This document shows positions 45,972 to 54,482 of a stretch of 64,000 bases of DNA, in pieces (the stretch's first letter is position 1; every line of letters starts with the position of its first letter). Below the pieces are notes generated by a model that did not search any database, was not told the origin of the DNA, and was given only the letters and a program-made list of their open reading frames with translations. Source of the stretch: Chrysemys picta bellii (Eukaryota; Chordata; Testudines; Emydidae); NCBI RefSeq assembly GCF_011386835.1, contig NC_088792.1:37748882-37812881 (forward strand), in the 5' to 3' direction. The position numbers were made by a program, and so were the translations under genes.

Positions 45972-48900
45972 ATGGCTGAGCAAAGAGCATATGAGGGACT
46001 TGGCAAAAAAGCCCTGGAAAATTTGTGTTCAGAAAAGAGGATAAGCTTTAGAAAGAAAGCTACAAAGGAAGAATTGAGAAATCTGCTAATAGCCAGTGAT
46101 CAGGGGGCAAGAGCACAGCCCTTACCTGAGGCTGCAGAAGATGCAGAAAAAATTAGGATGCAAAGGGTGACAAGTAAACTGCAATTTGAGCATGAACAGA
46201 AGCTAGCAGATCTTCGATTGCTGGAGAAGCACAAAATAGCAGAGTTAGAAAGAGAGAGAGAGAAAGAAGCTGATCAAAGAAAGAAGGAGGCTGATGAGAG
46301 AGAAGAGAAAGCTCGTAAGGGGCGTCTAGAGCTGCTCGCTGCGGAACAGGAGACGGCCAGACTTCAGCTCCAAGTAATGGAAGAGCGGAGAAAGTCATCC
46401 CCACCTGGTACTCCACTTCCCCCCCGCCATGAGAAAAACTGGGAAAGGATGTGTCCCATTTACAATGATACTGAGGATATAGAGGAGTTTTTGTCTACCT
46501 TTGAACGCCTCTGCAATCTGTACCAGATCCCTGAGGGTCAGCGAATGCCTGTCCTGCTAACCAGACTGACTGGAAAAGCCAGGGAGGTGTTTAATGACTT
46601 GGGGGAACAAGAAGCATTCGATTATGAGCGGTTTAAGGATTCTGTGTTAAGGCGATTCAAGGTTACTCCTGAATCTTACAGAGTTAAGTTTAGAGAGTTT
46701 AAAATGCCTAAGGATTGTACTTATGTAGAATGTGCTCATAAGCTGATGGGTTTTGTTAAAAAGTGGGTTATGGGAGCCAAGGTTCATGGGAGTTTTGAAA
46801 AACTGCTGGATTTAATAACTTTGGAACAGTTCTTAGACATTGTGCCTGACAATGTGAGAGCAGCTGTGTGTGACAGGGACCCTGAGTCAGTCCTACGGGC
46901 GGCAGAGATTGCGGATGCCCATACCCAAAACAGGGCTCGAGAAGGGTGTAAAACCCCGGGGAAAACTGATCACCATTCTCCCCAGTTCAAGAGGAGGGAA
47001 GGATTTAAAAATAAACCTGACTCTTCTAAAGGAGTTCAAGGGGGCCCGGAGGGTAGGAACTCACATCCCCAGGAGGTTACATGCTATCGCTGTGGTATGC
47101 TGGGCCACATGAGACCAGACTGCCCGACACTGAAGGGCAGCCCAAAACCAGCAACCCCAAATGCCACGGCCAATGCTAACCCTGTTGTTGTAAACTCACA
47201 GGCAAGCCACACAGAGCCCAGCATTGGTGCCCTGTGTGCAAATGCTGTTTCTGTTGTCTCTGAAGGATTTGACCTTAAAACTCACATTAAAGCTAAATAT
47301 GGGGGAAATAATGCAGAGTTTATTAGCAGTGCAGAAGTGAATGGAGTGAGGTGTATGGCATGGAGGGACACCGCAGCAGATATTACTCTGGTTAAAGCAA
47401 GTCTTGTCAGGAAGGAAGATTATTTGCCAGGTGAAGATGTAACTGTTGTAGCCTTATCTAAGTATTTTGTCAGGGTGCCTTTGGCTAAAATCCACCTGAA
47501 ATGGAAGGGATTGGAGGGCACCATGGTTGTGGGAGTAAAAGACATAATCCCTAAGGATATTATGATTGGAAATGATATTAAAGCTATGGTCAGTCAAGTT
47601 AATACAAACCAGGCACAAGAGAGGATTGATCCTAAGGTTGTGCCTATGGAGGGTTTCTCCAAAAGTTTGTCTTTGGAAAGTAGCTGTTTGGCTGTGAATG
47701 AAGTTTCTGAATGTCTATCTAATGTCTCAGAAGTAAATCTGGAATTAGATCAAGCGAAGGGAGAGGAGAACAAGGAGATTTTGGATGAGCCTAGGCAGTC
47801 TTGTGAGCTGATGGCTTTATCTAGTCATCAGTTTGGGAAGGCAAGGAGAGTGGAAGATGAGTGTCCCTATACCTTATCTGTTTCCTGTGCGAAGAATAGT
47901 GACAGTGAAGGAAATGTGCCTGTGTCTGTCAGGGGTATTGACTTGCCTATGGAGGAAGCTACCCCAGTCTCCAAGCAGTTGTCTGTGAACAGCCCGGTGT
48001 GCTGGGACAAGGGAAATGAAATCCCAAATTATATGTCTAGTAAAGGAAAATGCGTCTCCAACTCTTTTTTGTCTGTGGAGCAGACAGAAGGTGCCTTTCG
48101 GCCTGTGATGGTTGAGAGTAATTTAGTTGTCTCAGAGTTGGTTCTGGATTCAACTAAAGCCCAGGAAGGGAATGGTCCTAAGTTTGCATCTGCTGGGGAG
48201 AATGGCCCCGTAACTAGGTTGCATCCAGTTAGTGGCTTAGCAAAATCCCAGAGACCAAACAATTCTGGTGCTTGTATTTTGCCTGTTGCTCATGTGTGGT
48301 TGGAGAAGGGGGTAACAACTCTGTCTGATCAGGGTGATACCCTAGCCAGGGCACAAGGAGAGCAGAAAGGTAATTTGGTTGTGTTACCTACGGACAGTTT
48401 AACAACTTGTAGCAAAAAGGAAAAAATTCCTAAGCTTGTGTGTGGCAAAGAGAAGGGAAGTATTTCTAACCTTTTATCTGGGAAGTCTATGGGTTCGCCT
48501 GAAAGGGGATTGTGTAGAGATCTGCCTGATGGGCCAAAGGTGATCCTGAATGTAAGTAAGACCCAGACAGAGTCTGTTGTTGCTCAGGAAAGTGTGCCTT
48601 TAGAGCAAGCCCTAGGTGAAGAGGGTAAGGGCAGAATTTCTGTGAGGGGTGAATTGCTGCTTAGAAAAGCTCCTGGAGAAAGGAATCCTCATGGTACTCG
48701 GTGCAAGCAGTTCCCTGCAAGTGAAGGGTGTGAGAGTGATTTAATCAAGGAAGTTTCAGTTCCTAGCAGCAAAAAATTGTCTCTTGTGAAGGGATCCATT
48801 AACTTTCCTTGTAAAAGATCCAGTGTGGGTAGCTTTGAGAAGGTCTCAGAGGAAGTAAAAGTTGTTAAGGAATTGAGGCATCCCTATAACCAAGTGGCTG

Positions 48901-50201
48901 TGTGGGGCCAACTTGTTGGGGAGACAATGGTGTTGGAACAGGAATGTCTCCTTTCTGATTCTTTAAATGAGCAGTTTGTGCTTCAGGGTTTGAGGCCAGA
49001 TTTGGTTACTGATGTGTCAGAGCAGAGCAGTTTTATGGCTAAATGCTTGAGGATGCGGGGGAGAGGAAGCAAACTCTCACCCGCAGACTCTTTGGATTTG
49101 TGTGGTATCTCTTTAAGACAGAGTCCAGCCTTGGAGATGATAGCAGTTACGAATATGAAAACTGGTGGACTGGCTCTGGTCTGGGGTAGTGCAAATTACT
49201 TGCCTGGCTGGGAAAGGAAGGACTTGCTAATAGCTGTTAGCAGAGAGGGCCCACCCCATCAGCCAGTGAATTCTGTTAAGCAAGAGAAATCTGGGTTTGA
49301 TCCTGCAGGACAAGGAGGAAAGAGAAAACTGAATTTTGCAAAGGGAAGCCACAGGTTAACCCTAAAATGCCCAAACTCCAATGGTATTGAGCCAAAGGGG
49401 TGGCATGACAAACATGACCGTAGATGGACACTTGCAATGAACTTGTTGTTATTGCTAAATTTTGTAATTAATGTGTTGCTATTGCCACAAACTGTAAAAA
49501 TATACAATGTGCCTAATCTTTTGGAGAATTCCTTGAACATGTTAAAAGGAATACATGAAAACACACGTTATGTTAAAAGGCCTTGTTACACTGGGGTTTC
49601 ACAGGCAATGCATATAAACAATATGGGAACTTTTCACAGGGGAAAAGACATTCCAGACCTAATGTGCTGTATGAAAAGGAAGACTGAGGCACACTACCAT
49701 ATTGCTTTCATGGCTAAATGCCAAGATTCCTGGACTATGAAGAACATTAATATCTGCATTTATTCGATGTTAATTGGGTTCCAAACATTTGCCCAAGCTT
49801 GTATGGATAAAGTAGCAGTTTTCTTTAGCTCTTGGCAAGATCACATGGCACACACAGGAACCATGCTGCCAGAGCAGATCCAATCCACTATTGTTCTAAC
49901 TAAGTGTTACCTTGAGTTTGTAAAGAGGTTCAATCATGTGGTTGAACATGATTTTGATAAACCATTTCTGTTATACACTGGTACGGCTTCTAACCCAATA
50001 CTAGCTGTAGTGAGACAGAACCCAGGATGGGGAGCTCTTGGGATGCAGTCAGTGATGTTTGTGTCATCCCTTCCTGCATCAATTTTGCGTTGGGGGTGTG
50101 ACGTTATTGACATAAACTGGGACCATATAGATCATTGTTGCAACCAAGGTCCTGTAGTGGCACCCAAATCTTGTATAAAGGGGGTCAAATGGGGTGTCTA
50201 G
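45972..50201 (+). CDS. Gag-protease polyprotein of the LTR element (1409 aa)
   Basis: Single frame covering the whole interior. In order: a SAP-like N-terminus (about 8-42); a charged coiled coil rich in Glu, Lys and Arg (about 55-145); a Gag capsid-like region (about 160-232); a SCAN-like segment (about 233-315, with LITLEQFLDIVPDNVR), matching the Gmr1-type Gag from which vertebrate SCAN domains are thought to derive; a CCHC zinc knuckle CYRCGMLGHMRPDC (371-384); and an aspartic-protease-like WRDTAADITLV with D466, Ala in place of the usual Gly. Residues about 530-1150 are Ser/Val/Lys/Glu-rich with no recognised domain. A hydrophobic segment (about 1156-1175) follows, then a tail where DFDKPFLLYTGTAS (from 1327) faintly resembles the RT-RNase H junction. 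The last 35 codons lie inside the 3' LTR. No RT active site or integrase was found. Confidence 0.9.
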   Translation: MAEQRAYEGLGKKALENLCSEKRISFRKKATKEELRNLLIASDQGARAQPLPEAAEDAEKIRMQRVTSKLQFEHEQKLADLRLLEKHKIAELEREREKEADQRKKEADEREEKARKGRLELLAAEQETARLQLQVMEERRKSSPPGTPLPPRHEKNWERMCPIYNDTEDIEEFLSTFERLCNLYQIPEGQRMPVLLTRLTGKAREVFNDLGEQEAFDYERFKDSVLRRFKVTPESYRVKFREFKMPKDCTYVECAHKLMGFVKKWVMGAKVHGSFEKLLDLITLEQFLDIVPDNVRAAVCDRDPESVLRAAEIADAHTQNRAREGCKTPGKTDHHSPQFKRREGFKNKPDSSKGVQGGPEGRNSHPQEVTCYRCGMLGHMRPDCPTLKGSPKPATPNATANANPVVVNSQASHTEPSIGALCANAVSVVSEGFDLKTHIKAKYGGNNAEFISSAEVNGVRCMAWRDTAADITLVKASLVRKEDYLPGEDVTVVALSKYFVRVPLAKIHLKWKGLEGTMVVGVKDIIPKDIMIGNDIKAMVSQVNTNQAQERIDPKVVPMEGFSKSLSLESSCLAVNEVSECLSNVSEVNLELDQAKGEENKEILDEPRQSCELMALSSHQFGKARRVEDECPYTLSVSCAKNSDSEGNVPVSVRGIDLPMEEATPVSKQLSVNSPVCWDKGNEIPNYMSSKGKCVSNSFLSVEQTEGAFRPVMVESNLVVSELVLDSTKAQEGNGPKFASAGENGPVTRLHPVSGLAKSQRPNNSGACILPVAHVWLEKGVTTLSDQGDTLARAQGEQKGNLVVLPTDSLTTCSKKEKIPKLVCGKEKGSISNLLSGKSMGSPERGLCRDLPDGPKVILNVSKTQTESVVAQESVPLEQALGEEGKGRISVRGELLLRKAPGERNPHGTRCKQFPASEGCESDLIKEVSVPSSKKLSLVKGSINFPCKRSSVGSFEKVSEEVKVVKELRHPYNQVAVWGQLVGETMVLEQECLLSDSLNEQFVLQGLRPDLVTDVSEQSSFMAKCLRMRGRGSKLSPADSLDLCGISLRQSPALEMIAVTNMKTGGLALVWGSANYLPGWERKDLLIAVSREGPPHQPVNSVKQEKSGFDPAGQGGKRKLNFAKGSHRLTLKCPNSNGIEPKGWHDKHDRRWTLAMNLLLLLNFVINVLLLPQTVKIYNVPNLLENSLNMLKGIHENTRYVKRPCYTGVSQAMHINNMGTFHRGKDIPDLMCCMKRKTEAHYHIAFMAKCQDSWTMKNINICIYSMLIGFQTFAQACMDKVAVFFSSWQDHMAHTGTMLPEQIQSTIVLTKCYLEFVKRFNHVVEHDFDKPFLLYTGTASNPILAVVRQNPGWGALGMQSVMFVSSLPASILRWGCDVIDINWDHIDHCCNQGPVVAPKSCIKGVKWGV

Positions 50202-51178
50202 GACAAGGTTATGGTTTACTGGTTATGATTATGCTGTCTATATGTGTGTATCAGTTTTGTAGTCGAAGTTATGAATATTGGCTCTATACTGTCTGTATGG
50301 CAAACTTATGCTATGCTTCTGGGTGACATCCCAGACAAGCTGAGATTAGCTCTGCCTAGCCTGCTTGATGGCCCATTAAGGACCATCAGCTATACAATGG
50401 ACCCATTGAGAGAAGGCAGATACGCCTTGTACCTCAGCAAAGTATGCAGGGACTGGCCCATGTGACTCCAGACTCCATGTTGCTGTAATTTTCCACAGTA
50501 AGAACAAAGAGGTTTTCTTACACCTGGAAAAGACTATATAAGGCTGATGCCTGATCTCCATCTGGTCTTCAATCCTGCTTCTTACCTCTGGAGGAACTTT
50601 GCTACAAGCTGAAGCTTTGAACAAAGGACTGAGGACCCATCCCAGCGGGGGATGTATTCCAGAGACTTGATTTGAACCTGCAGTTTATTCCATCGCTGCT
50701 GCAAGCCTGAACCGAGAACTTTGCCATTACTGTATGTAATTGATTCCATTTAACCAATTCTAACTCTCATCTCTATCTTTTTCCTTTTATGAATAAACCT
50801 TTAGATTTTAGATTCTAAAGGATTGGCAGCAGCGTGATTTGTGGGTAAGATCTGATTTGTATATTGACCTGGGTCTGGGGCTTGGTCCTTTGAGATCAGG
50901 AGAACCTTTTTCTTTTACTGGGGTATTGGTTTTCATAACCATTTGTCCCCATAACGAGTGGTACTGGTGGTAATACTGGGACACTGGAGTGTCTAAGGAG
51001 ATTGCTTGCGAGACTTGCAATTAGCCAGTGGGGTGAGACTGAAGTCCTCTTAGTCTGGCTGGTTTGGTTTGCCTTAGAGGTGGAAAAAACCCCAGCCTTG
51101 GGCTGTAACTGCCCTATTTGAGCAATTTGTCCTGAGTTGGCACTCTCAGTTGGGTTCCGCCAGAACCGCATTGTCACA
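50097..51178 (+). repeat. 3' LTR
   Basis: 1082 bp, TGTGAC to GTCACA, with TATATAA at 50535-50541 and AATAAA at 50792-50797. It differs from the 5' LTR by the absent MITE and a few bases (for example near 50892 and 51020). A G-run (GTTGGGGG) just before it may serve as the polypurine tract. The GAGGT target copy follows at 51179-51183. Confidence 0.96.
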
Positions 51179-51219
51179 GAGGTGATGCGGCCAAAACAAA
51201 GAGCCAGAAACCTCTGAAC

Positions 51220-51420
51220 CTCTCATCTGCAGATCTCACAGCATGCTATTTATTACCCTTATTTACATCATAGTAGCTCCAGAAAGCCTGGTTAGGCTCA
51301 GGGACCAATTGTGCTAGACACTTGCACAAACATAGAGGCAGACATGGCTCTTGTCCCAAAGGGCTCACAATCCTACAAGATGAGCAACATAAGAAGGCAA
51401 GACAATCAAACATACCATCT
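51220..51420. repeat. Old interspersed repeat fragment
   Basis: Contains AGGCTCAGGGACCAATTGTG, CTAGACACTTGCACAAACAT and CAAAGGGCTCACAATCC, the layout of a common amniote repeat also seen at 41040-41180. Class not settled. Confidence 0.45.
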
Positions 51421-51774
51421 TACGGTACACACGTATATAGACATTAGGAGCAAGAGAAAGATGTAGGAAAGTGTAGGGCCTCTACTTAGTGGGGAAGGAG
51501 AGCTAATAATTGATGACACCTGAAGTGTTAAATGCCTGTTATGCCTCAATCATCACTAAAAAGGGTCAATGGTGACCAGATACTCAACACAGTTAATACT
51601 AACAACAAGGGGGAAAGAACACAAGCCAACAAAGGCAAAGAACAGGTTAAAATATGTAGATAAATCAGTTGTATTTTGTTAAAATATGTAGATAAATCAG
51701 TCAGCAGGGCCTGAGGAAATTCTTCCTAGACTACAAGTATTAGAGGGGTAGCCATGTTAGTCTGAATCTGTAAA

Positions 51775-51949
51775 AAGCAACAGAGGGTCCTGTGGCACCT
51801 TTAAGACTAACAGAAGTATTGGGAGCATAAGCTTTCGTGGGTAAGAACCTCACTTCTTCAGATGCAAGAAGTGAGGTTCTTACCCACGAAAGCTTATGCT
51901 CCCAATACTTCTGTTAGTCTTAAAGGCGCCACAGGACCCTCAGTTGCTT
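51775..51949. repeat. Near-perfect inverted repeat, 84-bp arms, 7-bp loop
   Basis: Left arm 51775-51858, loop CAGATGC, right arm 51866-51949. I count two mismatches in 84 pairs. Each arm is one copy of the turtle-type repeat containing CATAAGCTTTCGTGGG and CTTTAAGACTAACAG, also found singly at 41181-41276. The sequence before the left arm (GGGGTAGCCATGTTAGTCTG) is the usual outer part of that repeat. Confidence 0.93.
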
Positions 51950-52277
51950 CCTAGAGTACTTAAGGCACTAGCTGAAGCAATCTGAGAACTATTAGCCATT
52001 ATCACCAAGAACTCATGGAGGACAGGTGAGGTCCCAGTGGACTGGAGAAGGGCAAACATAGTACCTAGCTTTAAAGAGGGTAACGAGGATCCAGGATATT
52101 ATAAACCAGTCAGCCTAACTTTGATACCTGGAAAGATATTGGAACAAATTATTAAATAATCAGTTTGTAAGCACTTAAAAGATAACAAGATTATAAAGAC
52201 CAGCTAGCATGGCTTTATCAAGAAAAAAATCATGCCCAAAACCAACCTAATTTCCTTCTTTGATAGGATTACAGGTA

Positions 52278-52396
52278 GGGTGACCAGATAGCAAGTGTGA
52301 AAAACTGGGACGGGGGTGGGGGGCAATAGGAGCCTATATAAGAAAAAGACCCCAAAATCAGGACTGTCCCGATAAAATCGGGACATCTGGTCACCC
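52278..52396. mobile_element. Palindrome-ended TA-flanked MITE, reverse copy
   Basis: 119 bp, ends GGGTGACCAGA and TCTGGTCACCC, TA on both sides. Same family and same length as 40908-41026, in opposite orientation, inserted in the CR1. Confidence 0.87.
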
Positions 52397-52852
52397 TAGT
52401 TACAGGCCTAGTGAAGTTGAGGGTTGGGGGAAGTGGAAGGCAGGGAAGCAGACTTAATACATCTTGATTTTTAGTAATTTTTTTTTAACACGGTCCCATA
52501 TGACATTCATCTAAGCAAAACAGGGAAATATGGTCTAGATGAAATTACTATAAGGTGGCTGCATAATTGATTGAAAGACCGTACTCCGAGTTATCAGTGG
52601 TTCATTCTCAAACTGGGAGGATGTATTTAGTGGAGGGGTATCTCACAGCGGTCAGTCCTTGATCTGGCGTTATTCAATATTTTCATTAATGACTTGGATA
52701 AAGGAGTGGAGACTATGCTTATAAAATCTGCAGATGACACCAAGCTGCGTGGGGATGTAAGCACTTTGGAGGACAGGATTAGAATTCAAACCAACCTTCA
52801 CAAATTTGAGAATAGGTCTGACGTCAACCACTTCAGTAAAGTGTAAAGTACT

Positions 52853-53170
52853 CAGGGCCGGCTCCAGGCACCAGCCTTCCAAGCAGGTGCTTGGGGCGGC
52901 AATCTGCAAGGGGCGTCAGTCCGTGTGTTTTTGCCCCCAAGCAGCGCGCTGAATTGCCGCTGCGGACGGCAGGGGCAGTCCGTGCGACGTTAGGGCGGCA
53001 CGCACGTTTCCACGGCGGCGGCAATTCGGCAGCAGGACAGAAGCTGCGGCCAAATTGCCCCCGCCGCGGAAATGCGCGTGCCGCCCTAATGGTGCACGGA
53101 CTGCCCCTGCCGTCCGCAGCGGCAATTCGGCGTGCTGCTTGGGGCTGCAAAAACAGTAGAGCCAGCCCTG
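52853..53170. mobile_element. hAT-type element inside CR1
   Basis: A 318-bp element with ends CAGGGCCGGCTCCAGG and GTAGAGCCAGCCCTG. The octamer AAAGTACT is perfectly duplicated (52845-52852 and 53171-53178). The interior carries a large inverted repeat around GCCCTAA/GGCAATTCGGC, so frames appear on both strands. Confidence 0.93.
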
Positions 53171-53996
53171 AAAGTACTTCATTAAGGAAGGAAAAAGCAA
53201 ATACACAACTACAAAATAGGGAATAATGGGCTAAATGGTAGTACTGATTAAAAGGATCTGGGGGGTGTGGTGGATCACAAATTGAATGAGTCAACAATTT
53301 GATGCAGTTGTGAAAAAGGCTAATATCATTCTGGTTGGGGGGGGAGGTATATTAACAGGAGTGTCATAAATAAGACGTGGGAGGTAATAGGCCTGGTCTA
53401 CTTGGCACTGGTGAGGCCTCAGCTGGAGTACTGTGTCTAAGTCGGGGGGAGCCTACACTTTAGGAACAATGTGGCTAAATTGGAGCGAGTCCAGAGGAGA
53501 ACAACAAAAATGATAAAAGGGCCTGTTTAGTTTTGAGAAAAGAAGACGGGGGGTGAACCCAATAACACTGTTCAAATACATTAAGGGCTGTTATAAAGAG
53601 GACTGCAAGCAGTTGTTCTCCATGTCTGCTGATGGTAGAGCAAGCAGTAATGGGCTTAATCTGCAGCAAGGGAGATTTAGGTTCGCAAGTAGGAAAAAGT
53701 TGCAACTAATGGTAATGAAGCTCTTGAATAGGCTTCCAAGGGGTGTTGTGGAATCTCCATTGCTGAAGGTTTTTAAGAACTGGTTGGATGAACATGTTGC
53801 AGAAATGGGTATAGATTTACTTGATCCTGCCGTAGTGCAGGGGGCTGGACTTGATGACCGTGCAAGCAAGGTCCCTTCCAGCCCTACATTTCTCTGATTC
53901 TGTGCAGTCTATAAGATGACAGCTTTGTAAATACTTTTATATATATATAAATGAGCCTCGCAAGCTAACCTGATCCTTATTTGAGTTTTCCCTCAG

Positions 53997-54154
53997 GTCA
54001 TTCTGCAACACATGTGGGTGGTCACCGGCTGTTTCTCACCTCAGTCAAGCCTCTGGTTGGATACAATGGCACCTACGGTTACAGAAGAAACACTCCATCT
54101 CTGCGCAGGCAGCCTTCACTGTTTGGGCTAGTCACCAACTTGCCAATTCACTAA
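53997..54154 (+). CDS. C17orf98-like (DUF4542) gene, exon 3
   Basis: Terminal coding exon after a GAGTTTTCCCTCAG acceptor. It begins with two bases that complete the Gly codon split from exon 2, then reads HSATHVGGHRLFLTSVKPL, GYNGTYGYRRNTPSLR and FGLVTNLPIH, then TAA at 54152-54154. The GYRRNTP block, FG-V-T spacing and short tail match the C-terminus recalled for human C17orf98. Total coding length 513 nt, about 170 residues. The intron before it (40625-53996, 13.4 kb) holds most of the mobile DNA of this part of the window. An ATTAAA 34 bp downstream (54188-54193) could act as a poly(A) signal. Confidence 0.87.
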
Positions 54155-54482
54155 GGGCTGGTCTATGCAAAAATTTGCACCAAACTAATTAAATTGGTTG
54201 TAATCCACACTTTATTTCAGGGCAAGTTTGTGTGTTGACACTCTTATTTTGGATTCAGAGTGTCACTTTTATGGGGAATACACTGCAATATTATGGTGCT
54301 GAGCAGCAGAAAACCCAGTGTCTTGTTTTGATTTTTGCTGGTCTGGGTTGAAGCTACGTTGAAATAAGACACTTGTACTCCACAATAAGAGTGCACACAC
54401 ACAGACTTGCACCAAAATAACTCAAGGTGTGAATTAAAACCAAGCTAGTTATTTCGGTGCAAGTCTGCAGGTGGAGCTGACA
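54155..54482. mobile_element. MITE abutting the exon 3 stop codon
   Basis: The left end GGGCTGGTCTATGC starts immediately after TAA. Arms of about 45 bp, from TTTGCACCAAACTAATTAAA and, inverted, TAGTTATTTCGGTGCAAGTC, define an element of about 330 bp. The right end is degenerate, so the 3-bp target could not be confirmed there. Confidence 0.6.

Larger units (their letters stand above)
44473..51178 (+). mobile_element. Complete LTR retrotransposon, Gmr1-like Gag, non-autonomous
   Basis: A full element between perfect GAGGT duplications: 5' LTR, a 4243-bp interior and 3' LTR. Each LTR begins TGTGAC and ends GTCACA. The interior is filled by one open frame with Gag, zinc knuckle and a protease-like motif. 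No complete reverse transcriptase, RNase H or integrase is present, so movement would need enzymes from another element. The LTRs are the same length (1082 bp) once the later MITE is removed, and only about two or three base differences were noticed, so the insertion is recent. It lies in intron 2 of the C17orf98-like gene in the same orientation. Confidence 0.93.
51955..53906 (+). mobile_element. CR1 LINE, inactive, with two insertions
   Basis: RT-region DNA with GEVPVDWRRANIVP-like and DLALFNIFINDLDKGVE-like stretches, then the C-terminal part (53553-53897: LFKYIKGCYKEDCKQLF, then RLPRGVVESPLLKVFKNWL) and a TGATTCTGTG tail, the CR1 8-bp terminus. Frames are broken. It is interrupted at 52278-52396 and 52853-53170 and ends 90 bp before exon 3 of the C17orf98-like gene. 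Confidence 0.87.
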
